Shown: positions 1 through 8,763, counted from the first letter of the stretch. The stretch: DNA of 64,000 nucleotides from Williamsia muralis (GCF_002735905.1 NZ_PEBD01000008.1:558001-622000); one strand, 5' to 3'. Notes: generated by a model from the sequence alone, not told the origin. Translations and numbers: made by a program.

Positions 1-236
1 GGACCAAACTTGCGGCGGCCCATGATTTCCGCGCCGATGCCCTGGCCCCACAGGCTGGTCACGGCGCGGTCCAAGGTGATTGGGTCGTCTACCTGGTCGA
101 TCCCGTGGATGACGCGTCCGTCGAACCAATCGAAGAGCTGGCCGGCATCGCCGATCGGGGCGTCAAACGTCACGTACTCGCCCGCGGCATAGCCATCCAG
201 CGATACGTTCATGTTGTGGACTCGGGTGCGGGACAA
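1..236 (-). CDS. Dihydrofolate reductase-family (RibD C-terminal-like) protein, 3' end cut by window edge
   Basis: The visible 78 residues include NMNVSLDGYAAG near the N-terminus, matching the first strand and loop (xxSLDGxxAG) of the DHFR/RibD-C family, and end at a MGRRKFG motif typical of these proteins (EVMGRRTF). Members are small NAD(P)H-binding reductases of mostly unknown substrate. I chose a TTG start at 236 because AGGAG lies about 7 nt upstream and this restores the RVHN strand that precedes the SLDG motif in the family; the internal ATG at 212 is the alternative. The C-terminal half is outside the window. Confidence 0.75.
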   Translation of the reverse strand, partial: MSRTRVHNMNVSLDGYAAGEYVTFDAPIGDAGQLFDWFDGRVIHGIDQVDDPITLDRAVTSLWGQGIGAEIMGRRKFG

Positions 237-677
237 AGGGGGCTCCTGGATGGTCGAATCGACTGGTACAGGTAAATAGACCGCACGAGACGACGAAACT
301 AATCGCAGCCAAACAGGTTGTGCTGCGATCTCGCCCGGTTGGCGGATTGATGAGTGGACCGAGAACGAATTGCTGTTCGGGGGGCTGTATCTCTGCAGTG
401 TCCGCCGAGGTCGATGCTCTGTTACCTGGAATGCCGAATGTGGTGAACACCGAGCGATGTGACTTCGGCTGGCTCGAAAATCTGAGCGCCCGCACAACGT
501 TTGCACGTGGTGAGCGAGGTGCGACCATTGGCGCGGAGGATCCCTGGGTAAGTCGATGTGAATCGTGTTCGGTACGTATTATTTTTACATGCTGGAAGCG
601 GTGGGGAGCTCGTCGAGTTATTACGGCGGTGTGGCGCTCAGGTTTGTCCGGAGAGGATTGTTGCGGGGACGGGTCTC
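237..677. other. Intergenic stretch with no recognisable gene
   Basis: About 440 bp between the DHFR-like gene and the next plus-strand gene. Reading frames are open in places on both strands, but none has recognisable protein content or a convincing ribosome site. A short A/T-rich patch (tacgtattatttttacatg, near 575-593) stands out and could hold the promoter of the downstream gene. Confidence 0.4.
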
Positions 678-1820
678 GTGACGTTCTCTGGGACTGTGGA
701 GGTTGACCACCATCAGTTCGTAGTGGGATCGCCGTCTGCTGAAACCTACGAACCCGCCGTAACCGGCAGCGTCATGGAGGTAGGCCCGAACTTCGTCACC
801 ATCATGACCGGCGTTGCCTACGGGCCGGTGTCGTTGACCGTTGAAGTGCTTGACGGACAGCCCGACGACTTTGACAACTCCAGCGAGTGGGAGATGGTCG
901 AGGAAGCAACAGTGAAAGTCAGCAAACCCATTCGTGTCATCACCTTGGATGGCGATTATGTCCCTGACTTTCCGAAGCTTCCAATCATCAGAGGATTGAA
1001 CACGTTTCGTGTGTCCGCCCGAGGGCGTGATGCCAAGTGGGATATGACGGTCGACGAGCCCACCGAGTGGTATCTAATGCAGATCTGGAAGGCCACCCAG
1101 CCCGCTGTGATGCGCCGACTTCACAAGACCGATGCGGCATGGAGTGACGAGATCGTCACCCACAAGACACGGAACTGGTGGGACCCCGATCCGGCGATGG
1201 ATGCCAGCATGCACATCAAGTACGGCTACGAGCAAATGGCGATCTGGGCCAAACAGCAGGCCATCGATTGGGGCGGACGACCCCCTACGGACAAGCTCCG
1301 CGGGGTGGCTTACGCCAAGGAATTCGCCGGTCACGACCGAATGCTTGTCGATGCCATGGCCCGTGCCCGAGCTCCGAAACTACGCAAGATCGCTGCATGG
1401 GCCGCTCGACGCGCCTATACAATCGCCGACATCGCCGATATCGAATGGATTCGCGATGGTCTCGCCGCGTTGGACAACGGCACACCGCTACCACCCCCGT
1501 TTGAACGACCCGCAGAATACGAACGCGTCTGGGATGCCTTCAACGCCGACAGCAGAATCAAACTGTGGACCACTACCGATAGCGGCGACAGGATCCCCGT
1601 TGTCGCAGCACAACATGCAGTCAACGCGCTGATCGAAGCCAGCAGGGAGAAACCGCTCGCTGCAGCCATCGGGGCACTACGAACCGCGGCCCTCACCGGG
1701 GGCTCTGACTATGTGCAACTCATCGCCGACGTTCGACGGGAATTTTTCCCCAAGTTGGCGCCGGCCGACCACTACGAACGTTGGATTGGATACACCGTCG
1801 ACGACGTCCCCAGCGGCTGA
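678..1820 (+). CDS. Conserved hypothetical protein (about 380 aa)
   Basis: Unknown function. I set the start at the GTG at 678 because the protein from there (VTFSGTVEVDHHQFVV) looks like a natural beginning, whereas the upstream extension from a GTG at 558 has poor protein character. The N-terminal third is beta-rich; around residues 100-160 there is a segment with FRVSARGRD and VDEPTEWYLMQIWKA, a pattern I associate with actinobacterial proteins of unknown role, sometimes near toxin/immunity genes. The C-terminal 200 residues are helical and charged. There is no signal peptide, membrane segment or catalytic motif I can name. Confidence 0.6.
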   Translation: MTFSGTVEVDHHQFVVGSPSAETYEPAVTGSVMEVGPNFVTIMTGVAYGPVSLTVEVLDGQPDDFDNSSEWEMVEEATVKVSKPIRVITLDGDYVPDFPKLPIIRGLNTFRVSARGRDAKWDMTVDEPTEWYLMQIWKATQPAVMRRLHKTDAAWSDEIVTHKTRNWWDPDPAMDASMHIKYGYEQMAIWAKQQAIDWGGRPPTDKLRGVAYAKEFAGHDRMLVDAMARARAPKLRKIAAWAARRAYTIADIADIEWIRDGLAALDNGTPLPPPFERPAEYERVWDAFNADSRIKLWTTTDSGDRIPVVAAQHAVNALIEASREKPLAAAIGALRTAALTGGSDYVQLIADVRREFFPKLAPADHYERWIGYTVDDVPSG

Positions 1821-2000
1821 TGGCGTGGCCATGCGCGGTGCCGGACCGGGCTCCCCGGGCGAGGCGGCTCTGCAGTCAGAGATTTTCGTGGCGTGCCGCG
1901 CAGGCGAATGATCGAAGCGTGAGCGATCGGAAGTGTGCTGCTTGTGGTCGCGTTTGTTGCGGCCGGGCTGACCGGAGTGAATCACGTTCCTGCGCAACAC

Positions 2001-2282
2001 TTAAGGATTGCTCTTGCCCCACCGCCCCAGCGCGTCAATCGCTTCGCGTAAAGCAAGCCCGCGATCGGTCAGCGCGTAGGCCCGGGTGTTGTGCCGCAAC
2101 GGCAGACGGGTCAGTACGCCGGCCGCTTCGAGCTCGCGCAGGCGGGTCGCGAGCATGTTCGTCGGCGCTCCGAGGTCGCGCTGCAGATCGCCGTACCGCT
2201 GTGGCCCGTCGAGCAGCCGCTCCACGATGAGCAGGGCCCACCGTGCTCCGACGACGTCGAGGGCAGCGACGAGGTCGCTCAC
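2001..2282 (-). CDS. HxlR-family winged-helix transcriptional regulator
   Basis: A 93-aa winged helix protein. Residues 14-80 carry the HxlR signature (RWALLIVERLLDGPQRYGDL, then a recognition helix, then LRELEAAGVLTR and a YALTDRGLAL wing). It is at the short end of the family and lacks the N-terminal redox cysteine of YodB-like members, so a redox sensor role is not supported. Its GTG start overlaps the stop of the upstream VOC gene by 4 nt (GTGA), so the two are translationally coupled. The palindrome in front of the VOC gene is the probable operator, giving autoregulation. Confidence 0.88.
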   Translation of the reverse strand: MSDLVAALDVVGARWALLIVERLLDGPQRYGDLQRDLGAPTNMLATRLRELEAAGVLTRLPLRHNTRAYALTDRGLALREAIDALGRWGKSNP

Positions 2283-2683
2283 GTGGCCGGATCGGCGTCC
2301 GGCTTCATCCAGAACGGCGAGTAGTGGTAGCCGTCGAGATCGTCGAACTGGCGCTGGTACATGAAGGGGTAGTCGTCGGTGTCACCGATCCGCCCGCCGG
2401 CCGCGGCGGCGCGCTCGACGAGGTCGTCGACCGCCTGGCGGCTGTCGAGGTCGAACGAAACCGTGACTTTCGAGGGGGTCTGGGGTCCGCCGACCAGCTC
2501 CTCGACGCCGCCGACGCTCGCGTACATCTCGCGGCTGCCGAGCATGACGTATTGCTCGGGAGCGATCGCGAAGCACGACACGTTGTGGTCAGACATTTCG
2601 GCGTTGAGGGTCCATCCGAGGGCTGTGTAGAAGGCGGTAGTGCGTTCGACGTTCTCGACGGGGCAGGTGATGAAGAGGCTCAT
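2279..2683 (-). CDS. VOC-family (glyoxalase/PhnB-like) protein
   Basis: A 134-aa single-module vicinal oxygen chelate protein: beta-alpha-beta-beta-beta units with VENVERTTAFYTALGW at the start and QRQFDDLDGYHYSPFWM at the C-terminus, as in lactoylglutathione lyase-like proteins. The substrate cannot be read from sequence. The start is the ATG at 2683: a promoter is visible immediately upstream whose expected transcription start falls on or beside this ATG, so the message would be leaderless; longer in-frame starts at 2692 and 2719 would sit inside the promoter. It is the first gene of a two-gene operon with an HxlR regulator. Confidence 0.82.
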   Translation of the reverse strand: MSLFITCPVENVERTTAFYTALGWTLNAEMSDHNVSCFAIAPEQYVMLGSREMYASVGGVEELVGGPQTPSKVTVSFDLDSRQAVDDLVERAAAAGGRIGDTDDYPFMYQRQFDDLDGYHYSPFWMKPDADPAT

Positions 2684-2719
2684 GAGCACCATACTTGCAA
2701 AATGCAAGTGAGCCGTCAA
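2684..2719 (-). promoter_or_regulatory. Promoter with HxlR-type palindromic operator in the -35/-10 spacer
   Basis: On the minus strand TTGACG (2719-2714) and AAGTAT (2696-2691) are separated by 17 bp and form a plausible -35/-10 pair. The perfect inverted repeat ACTTGCA-N3-TGCAAGT occupies 2693-2709, overlapping the spacer and the -10. This is the position expected for repression by the HxlR protein encoded in the same operon. Confidence 0.65.
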
Positions 2720-2874
2720 GGGTTCCGGACTTGCGTTCTCACAGAGCTGGGGTTCGCCCTAGCCACCGGGATTCAGCCAAAACATAAGAGCTCCAACAAC
2801 ACACAGCGGCCGTCATGATGCGAGTTGTCGGGAGTGGCGAATAGTCCGCGGCTTGCGGTGTGCAGCGAGGCGCG

Positions 2875-3264
2875 TCAGTTGGTCAGGTCGACGCAGATCG
2901 TGAGCAGGTTGGTCCCGAACGTCTGTACCGCGAAGCTGTTGGCTCGCGGCAGCTGGCGCAACCGGGTGCGGGGATCGTCGTCGGGCATGAGGCGAGCTGT
3001 GCCGTTGTGCCATCGCCCTCGGAGTCGCACCCTGACGGTGGGGTTCGCCTTGATGTTCTTGACGTACTGTGAGTTTTCGCCGAATTCGGAGACGAACCAG
3101 AATTGGTCGCCGACGCGGCTGCCGTCCAAGGGTGTGCGGCGGGGTTGACCCGACTTGCGTCCGGTCGTCTCCAGGAGCGTGTGGCTCGGCAATCGTGTCG
3201 CCAGCGGGTTCACCAGGCGTCGTTGAACAAACTTGGTGACGCGGTCACGTACGTCGGTAATCAT
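2875..3264 (-). CDS. F420-type (Ddn/DUF385) nitroreductase-family deazaflavin-dependent oxidoreductase
   Basis: A 129-aa split-barrel protein. The motifs LLETTGRKSGQPRRTPL, a GDQFWFVSEFG strand and NIKANPTVRVRLRGRWH match the mycobacterial deazaflavin-dependent nitroreductase (Ddn) family, which uses reduced F420 to reduce quinones or nitro compounds. The family assignment supports an F420 role, but the cofactor is not proven by sequence. The ATG at 3264 is chosen because GGAGGGG lies just upstream. It stands alone, with no linked partner gene. Confidence 0.85.
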   Translation of the reverse strand: MITDVRDRVTKFVQRRLVNPLATRLPSHTLLETTGRKSGQPRRTPLDGSRVGDQFWFVSEFGENSQYVKNIKANPTVRVRLRGRWHNGTARLMPDDDPRTRLRQLPRANSFAVQTFGTNLLTICVDLTN

Positions 3265-3401
3265 CGATGTCCCCTCCGATGTCCAATATTGACTCGCTAC
3301 AAATCTACCTGTTTCGTTGCGACACAGCCTATTTCGCATTGGTAACGACCCCCGCGGCCCGACCGCCACAAAGCCGGGAAGATAGCTCGCGTCAGCGAGG
3401 A

Positions 3402-3935
3402 CTAGAGCGTTGGGGAGTTTCCGACGCTCGGCCCGGCGCCGGGGCGCTTGGTGTCGCGGGCGGCATCGACGAGATCGACCGCGTCTTTCAGAGTCAGGCC
3501 GGGATTGGACTCGCGCAAAGCCTTCACTGCGGGGATCCTGTCGGGGACGTCATGCACAATCCGTCGTACATCGTGGGTGGGAACGTCTTCGGGCAACAGT
3601 CGGGCCCTGGGCGGCGCATGCCGGTTTCGCAGGGCTGTTACTGCGGAATATGCATACCAGAAGACTGCGACCACCCACAGGGCTGCAGTGAACCAGTTCC
3701 ACGCCGACGGATTCGAGGTCACCGCTTCGAGAACTGACGGACTGACCCCGACAAGAACGACCAAGCCAAGCAGATCGCTCCATCGTCGAAATTGGACGAT
3801 TCTGTCACTGTCATACCACCGACGTCCCATCTCGCGATCGTCCCACGCAATTCCAGCAATGGCGTGAAGTTCCTCGACGACGGAAAAGAGCAAGGTCCGA
3901 TGTTTGGTGTACTGCCATGCCGCTAACGCTGACAC
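3402..3935 (-). CDS. Membrane protein with C-terminal ribosomal L7/L12-like helix pair
   Basis: A 177-aa protein of unknown function. Two hydrophobic segments lie at about residues 53-72 and 82-98 (LLGLVVLVGVSPSVL and WFTAALWVVAVFWYAYSAV). The cytoplasmic tail (about 135-165) contains IPAVKALRESNPGLTLKDAV followed by DLVDAA, which resembles the C-terminal domain of ribosomal protein L7/L12 (IKxVRxxxGLGLKEAKxLV). Such L7/L12-like tails occur in actinobacterial membrane proteins without known function. Confidence 0.65.
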   Translation of the reverse strand: MSALAAWQYTKHRTLLFSVVEELHAIAGIAWDDREMGRRWYDSDRIVQFRRWSDLLGLVVLVGVSPSVLEAVTSNPSAWNWFTAALWVVAVFWYAYSAVTALRNRHAPPRARLLPEDVPTHDVRRIVHDVPDRIPAVKALRESNPGLTLKDAVDLVDAARDTKRPGAGPSVGNSPTL

Positions 3936-4047
3936 CGGCGCCGGGATGCGCGCAGAACAAGCCGGGATGAAACAGGCGTTTGCCTGCTCGACGCCGACAG
4001 TATCGATCAGTCAGTAGCTGGGTGACCCGAAGGCGGCTGGAGCGGAG

Positions 4048-4323
4048 CTATGCGTCCAGCACCGTGAACTCTCGAACGTCGACGTCGATGATCGTGGCGG
4101 TTTGCTCGGAGTCCGGACCGGATCCACGAAAATCATGCAACTGCTGCTCGGTCGCCCAGCGTTCATACACGTTGATTCGAGCTGGTTCGACGAGGTCCGC
4201 CCCGAGCGCGAAGTCGATGCACCCGGGGGCGGCGCGAGCCGACCGGACCACCTCGGCGCAGCTGTCGAGATAGTGCGGCCGGTCGGTCGGGTCCACGGTG
4301 AGGTATCCCGCAACTATGATCAT
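4048..4323 (-). CDS. Antibiotic biosynthesis monooxygenase (ABM)-domain protein
   Basis: A 91-aa single ABM domain (dimeric alpha-beta barrel): an initial strand MIIVAGYLTV, a helix with SCAEVVRSARAAPGCIDFAL, the INVYERWATEQQLHDF segment and a terminal VREFTVLDA strand. Relatives such as YgiN are small quinol or heme-related monooxygenases that need no cofactor. The substrate is unknown. Confidence 0.82.
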   Translation of the reverse strand: MIIVAGYLTVDPTDRPHYLDSCAEVVRSARAAPGCIDFALGADLVEPARINVYERWATEQQLHDFRGSGPDSEQTATIIDVDVREFTVLDA

Positions 4324-4601
4324 ATGGATGCAGACATTGCCCGCACGCGTAAGTCACCGCCAGATCGCGTCCTGCACCGGATCGGTCTACGTCAGGTGCG
4401 GAGACCGAAGACGCCGGCGTTCTGGTACCGCGCATCAAGTACTGCTACCGGCGGTCGATAGGTACCACAGCTGCACCCACGAGTTGCGTTACTTTCGTCG
4501 CCGGTGACGATTTACATTGGGGCACAATTGATCACGCCGATAATATCAATCCTTTCGGAATGGCCAACCCCGACAAAGGTGCGATAGCCGCTCTTCGGAG
4601 G

Positions 4602-5957
4602 TCAGGCGTGCAGTACTCCATTGACTGCCAATGACACCGACGGGTAGGCGCAGGTGCCGGCTTGTTCGAGTAGTTCGACGGCGCCGTAGCGTAGGAAGTC
4701 GTGTTTCTTGCGGCCGACTTCGTCGTAGATGTCGATGCGTGAGCTGATGAGCAGACCTGGGTATTTCTGGTGTTGGTAGGTCAGCTCGATGTGGCCATCG
4801 GGCCAGTCCCCGACGAAGGTTGCCCTGACGTTGGACACCCGGTCGGAGAACTCGAGTCCATCGAGGCGAGAGGCGTACCAGCGCGCATATGAGTCGTGGT
4901 CGGGTGGGCGCGGTCCTGTGGGCCAGCGGTGCGCTGAGATGTCGAGGTCATCAATTTCTGACAGCGTGGCCATGGTGCGCTTGTGGGCGTCCCACACCTC
5001 GAGGCGTGTGTGCCCGCCCGAGCGCGTGGACCCTCGTGTCAGCAGCCAGGAACGGTGGTTTTCAGCGGTTCCGCGCATCACCCAGCGACCGTCGATCTCG
5101 CTGGTCCAGAGGAGGCGGGGATCGGCCCCGTTGGTGTCGTACGCGCGAATCACGCTCCGGTCGCGGTCGGCAGATCGGCGGCCCCAGTGCCAACGCACGC
5201 CGTCCCCGTCGGCGCGCTTACGTAGGTGCGCTTCGTTGTAGGACTCATCGGCGTAGTCCTGCAGATAGCTGGTGTCGATAGGCGCGCTCGTCGCGAGACC
5301 GTCTGGCCGCACTAGCGTGTCGGGGCGGGGCTCATCCAATGGCAGCGAGAGCAGCGAGTCCGACCACACCACCCGATAGCGATCGCCGCCAGGTGGTTGC
5401 GGGCTGTCGCCGTAGTCGACAGGCACCCGCGTCCAGGGCTTGTGATGAACCGACACGTATAACGTGTCGTGTTCAGCCCGCATCAACCAGGCAATCCCAT
5501 CGACCGCGACGGTGGACACCGCGCCGATGCGATCGACGTGCATGATCGATGACTGCGGTTCTCGCCACGGTGGGCGGTCAGGTGTGGTGGAAATGTCGCG
5601 TTGCGCCTCGACCGGTGGACATAGCCAGGCTCCGTCGGCGGCTGCGCAGATGAGGTCTGCGCCGCGAGAGTAGGTCGCGAACATGAGTCCTTCGGGTGTG
5701 ACGCGTCCTAGCCCTTCGTCGGGCGAGTACTGGATCCACACACCCTCCTCATCGACTGCAAATCGCGGCGCATGTCGAGGTCGCGTCGTGCCTGGTGGTG
5801 TCATCGTTGTCCACGAAACCAGTCGCACAAATGCCTGCGTGTCAGGATCGACTAACGCTGCGACAGGGTGATGTCTGTCGACCACCCACACAAAACCGGC
5901 ACTGGCGAACACATAGAAGGGGCGAAGGGTCAGCCGCCCAGGATCAGTGGCGCTCAT
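4602..5957 (-). CDS. Large hypothetical protein, probably beta-propeller-like
   Basis: A 451-aa protein without a family I recognise. It has repeated short strands with W, D and G turns (for example GFVWVVDRHHPVAALVDPD, GVWIQYSPDEGLGRVTPEG, AWLCPP, WLMRAEHDTLYVSVHHKPW), suggesting a beta-propeller or similar all-beta fold. There is no signal peptide or transmembrane helix. The ATG at 5957 follows GAAAGGCGT and is preferred over an upstream start at 5999. It stands alone. Confidence 0.6.
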   Translation of the reverse strand: MSATDPGRLTLRPFYVFASAGFVWVVDRHHPVAALVDPDTQAFVRLVSWTTMTPPGTTRPRHAPRFAVDEEGVWIQYSPDEGLGRVTPEGLMFATYSRGADLICAAADGAWLCPPVEAQRDISTTPDRPPWREPQSSIMHVDRIGAVSTVAVDGIAWLMRAEHDTLYVSVHHKPWTRVPVDYGDSPQPPGGDRYRVVWSDSLLSLPLDEPRPDTLVRPDGLATSAPIDTSYLQDYADESYNEAHLRKRADGDGVRWHWGRRSADRDRSVIRAYDTNGADPRLLWTSEIDGRWVMRGTAENHRSWLLTRGSTRSGGHTRLEVWDAHKRTMATLSEIDDLDISAHRWPTGPRPPDHDSYARWYASRLDGLEFSDRVSNVRATFVGDWPDGHIELTYQHQKYPGLLISSRIDIYDEVGRKKHDFLRYGAVELLEQAGTCAYPSVSLAVNGVLHA

Positions 5958-6114
5958 ACGCCTTTCGTCCGAGTCATGGCATCGACGGTAACACCGCAAA
6001 TGGCACAGCGGGGCGCAAGAGCCGCTGCGAGGGTGTATTGATTCGAGTCATGTTTCGTCACTGGTGAAGAAACATACTGTGCTGCAGTGGGTTACGCCGA
6101 CAAGAGATACTGTG

Positions 6115-6321
6115 TCAAGTAATCACGACGCGGCGCCGGTATAGCCACCACGTACTGGCCCCAACTAACGGAATCATCCAGACGAGCAATAGCCAAAGCC
6201 ACGAACGTGGGACGGCCGGCGGTCCGTTGAGGATGCTGGCAGTGGACACCATTGCCGCCGCGACCCATGCTGAAACGGGCAGAAAGACAACACAAACGAC
6301 GAGTAGCGCCACGGTGACCAT
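6115..6321 (-). CDS. Small membrane protein resembling PLDc_N
   Basis: A 68-aa protein with two hydrophobic helices (residues 3-25 and about 41-60) and a basic YRRR tail. The second helix (WLWLLLVWMIPLVGASTWWL) resembles the phospholipase D N-terminal (PLDc_N) membrane motif with its IPLVG core. No enzymatic part is present. The start at 6321 is preferred because GGGGTGG lies upstream; a longer in-frame start exists at 6387. Function is unknown. Confidence 0.55.
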   Translation of the reverse strand: MVTVALLVVCVVFLPVSAWVAAAMVSTASILNGPPAVPRSWLWLLLVWMIPLVGASTWWLYRRRVVIT

Positions 6322-6451
6322 GTCCACCCCGCGCACCGTACCGAACGGTCCGCCTTCGGTCGCGGGGTGAAGTCGGGCTGCAGTCACCTAAAACATCGAC
6401 CGCAGATGGCCGCCACCTCTACAGTTCGTGAGGAGCGGAGGGGTGACGGAC

Positions 6452-7294
6452 ATGCTTGAAGAGGGCCAGCGCACGGCGAATGATCCTGTGCCAGTCTACG
6501 ACCGGATTGGGATCGGCTATGTCACGGGCCGTCAGCCCGATCCGCGATGGATGCGGCAGATTGAGCGGGCTATCGGTGATGGAGTGCGTGTACTCGATGT
6601 CGGGGCGGGCACTGGCTCCTACGAACCGACAGACCGGACGGTGGTGGCGGTGGAGCCATCGCGGACCATGATCGAGCAGCGGGCACGGGGCAGCGCGCCG
6701 GTGGTCCAAGCGGTAGCGCAGAACCTGCCGTTCGCGGACGGTGAGTTTGATGTCGCGATGGCCATCTTGACGGTGCATCACTGGGCAGATGTGGATGCTG
6801 GCATTGCCGAGCTGCGTCGGGTGTCGCGCCGGCAAGTAGTTCTTACCTACGATCCCAGGCTGCACGCCCGATTTTGGCTCTGCGACTACATTCCTGAGAT
6901 CGCCCGATTCGAGCTCGGTCGTGCACCCTCGGTCGAACGTCTCGCCTCGCTGCTCGAGTCCGAGGACGTCCGCACGTTGCGTGTCCCCGCGAATATGCGC
7001 GACGGTGTCCTGATCGCGAACTGGCAGCGGCCACAGGCCTACCTCGAGCCCGCTGTCCGCGCCTGCTGCTCAGGCCTGGCCCAACTCGACCAGCACGCGG
7101 TCGACGCCGGGATCCGGCGACTGAGAATCGATATCGGTGACGGAACATGGGACCGGCGCTACGGACACCTAAACGCTCACACTGACTACGACGGTGGCTA
7201 CCGACTGATTATTGCTGAACCCGAAATCGACTGCACCGCAATGAAAACAACCTCTAATACTGGGTACGCAGATAGTCATCGTTATGTCAGGTAA
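6452..7294 (+). CDS. Class I SAM-dependent methyltransferase
   Basis: A 280-aa methyltransferase. VRVLDVGAGTGSYEP is motif I (the SAM-binding glycine loop), VVAVEPSRTMIEQ is motif II, and PFADGEFDVAMAILTVHHW is motif IV/V, as in ubiE/type 11 enzymes. A C-terminal cap of about 120 residues would select the substrate, which is unknown. The ATG at 6452 sits 8 nt after GGAGGGG; a GTG at 6443 is the alternative. It is followed by about 440 bp without a gene. Confidence 0.82.
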   Translation: MLEEGQRTANDPVPVYDRIGIGYVTGRQPDPRWMRQIERAIGDGVRVLDVGAGTGSYEPTDRTVVAVEPSRTMIEQRARGSAPVVQAVAQNLPFADGEFDVAMAILTVHHWADVDAGIAELRRVSRRQVVLTYDPRLHARFWLCDYIPEIARFELGRAPSVERLASLLESEDVRTLRVPANMRDGVLIANWQRPQAYLEPAVRACCSGLAQLDQHAVDAGIRRLRIDIGDGTWDRRYGHLNAHTDYDGGYRLIIAEPEIDCTAMKTTSNTGYADSHRYVR

Positions 7295-7733
7295 ACGTGA
7301 CACACCGTGCTGGTAGGGCACACTCCCGCGCTTACGGAGACGCGTGTTGAACCAGGACAGTGTCAGACGTCTCCACGCCCCGCCGAGTGCGGTTCGAACG
7401 CAAGCCCGCCGAGCTGGCCGCAGTTGCCAACGAGCGCGTAGCTCTGGGTAAAGGCGTCGCACTCGCGAAACAAAAGCCACCACGTCAGCGCCGCCCGCTA
7501 CCGATCCCACCAACGTGCTCGACCGAACCCACATGTCCGTTTCGCGACAATCGGTGTCGCATTTGCTCGATTGCAAACCTGCACAGCGGACCCTAACGTT
7601 ACTTAGGCAAACCTAATCCGTTCTCCGATCAGGGTCCCGCTGCTGTCCACAGATGAACACGCGCGGACGTTCGGTGACCGATCGTCGGCGCCGCCGCGGT
7701 CGGTGGAATGGGTATCACGATCGAAAGGGAACC
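7295..7733. other. Intergenic region: nothing recognisable in the first 275 bp, then promoter and leader of the iron-uptake operon
   Basis: No convincing coding sequence is seen between the methyltransferase and the siderophore-binding protein. GGAGACG near 7337 and its complement CGTCTCC near 7369 form a loose inverted repeat that could serve as a terminator stem. The last 160 bp hold a promoter (TTGCAA at 7571-7576, 17-bp spacer, TAACGT at 7594-7599) and an iron box, followed by a leader of over 100 nt. Confidence 0.5.
7598..7616 (+). promoter_or_regulatory. IdeR/DtxR-type iron box
   Basis: The sequence gttacttaggcaaacctaa contains the palindrome TTAGG-CAAA-CCTAA and matches the consensus TWAGGTWAGSCTWACCTWA at 14 of 19 positions by my count. 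It overlaps the probable -10 region and start of the siderophore-uptake operon, the usual repressing position for iron-loaded IdeR. Confidence 0.75.
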
Positions 7734-8753
7734 ATGCCTCGCGCATCACGATTGGTCGCATTGACTGCGGCCGCGCTTCTGGCCACCGGGCTCGCAGCGT
7801 GCTCGTCGTCCGACGACAACGGGTCGGGGGACAGCGACTGGACGCCGATCACCATCCAACACGCCCTCGGGACCACGACGATCGACGAGAAGCCCGAACG
7901 CGTCGCGACGGTGAACTGGGCCAACCACGAGGTGCCCTTGGCGCTCGGGGTGGTGCCAGTCGGTATGGCGGCGGCCAACTTCGGTGACGACGACGGTGAT
8001 GGCGTGCTCCCGTGGGTGGAGGAGAAGCTCCAAGAACTCAAGGCACCCACGCCGGTGCTGTTCGACGAGACCGACGGCGTCGACTTCGAGGCTGTCGCGA
8101 ACACGCAGCCCGACGTCATCCTCGCCGGCTACTCGGGTCTGACGCAGGAGGATTACAACACCCTCAGCGAGATCGCTCCCGTGGTCGCTTACCCGGTCAC
8201 CGCCTGGGGCACACCGTGGCGCGAGACCATCGAGCTGAACAGCAAGGCGATCGGCAAGGAGAACGAGGGCATAGAACTCGTCTCCCAACTTGAGAAGGAG
8301 ATCGCCGACGCAGCCGCCGAGCATCCCCAGATCGCCGGCAAGAACGTCATGTTCCTCACCCACGTCGACACCACCGACCTCAGCGAGGTCAGCTTCTACA
8401 CAACGCATGACACCCGCGCCGCGTTCTTCGAAGACCTCGGAATGGCGACCCCGCCGAGCATCGCGACCGCGTCGGCCGGCACCGAGAAATTCTCGCTGTC
8501 GCAGAGCGCCGAACAGGTGGACGCCCTGAACGACGTGGACGTCATCGTCACCTACGGCGGCGCCGATCTCGTCAACGCGCTCAAGGCCGACCCGCTGCTG
8601 TCGAAGATGCCGGCTGTCGCCTCCGACGCGATCGTCACCCTGCCGAGCAGCGATCCTCTGGGCACGGCGGCCAACCCGACGCCGCTGTCGATCTCATGGG
8701 TCCTCGACGACTACCTGTCGATGCTCGCGCAGGCTTCAGGCAAGGTTCAGTGA
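7734..8753 (+). CDS. Iron-siderophore ABC transporter, substrate-binding lipoprotein (FecB/FepB type)
   Basis: A 339-aa exported binding protein. Residues 1-20 form a lipoprotein signal ending in the lipobox LAAC; the mature protein begins with C and a short SSSDDNG linker. The mature chain has the class III (TroA/BtuF-like) two-lobed pattern: TIDEKPERVATVNW, an NTQPDVILAGYSGLTQEDYNTL strand, and a C-terminal lobe ending in SWVLDDYLSML. It should capture ferric siderophore outside the membrane and deliver it to the two permeases downstream. GAAAGGGA precedes the ATG. It is the first gene of a four-gene operon controlled by the upstream iron box. Confidence 0.9.
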   Translation: MPRASRLVALTAAALLATGLAACSSSDDNGSGDSDWTPITIQHALGTTTIDEKPERVATVNWANHEVPLALGVVPVGMAAANFGDDDGDGVLPWVEEKLQELKAPTPVLFDETDGVDFEAVANTQPDVILAGYSGLTQEDYNTLSEIAPVVAYPVTAWGTPWRETIELNSKAIGKENEGIELVSQLEKEIADAAAEHPQIAGKNVMFLTHVDTTDLSEVSFYTTHDTRAAFFEDLGMATPPSIATASAGTEKFSLSQSAEQVDALNDVDVIVTYGGADLVNALKADPLLSKMPAVASDAIVTLPSSDPLGTAANPTPLSISWVLDDYLSMLAQASGKVQ

Positions 8754-8763
8754 CTCACAAGTC

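Noticed and set aside
7295-7600. Short open frames upstream of the siderophore operon (for example 7360-7596 plus, 7169-7576 minus)
   Set aside because: No ribosome site, no family resemblance and Arg/Pro-rich composition typical of chance frames.
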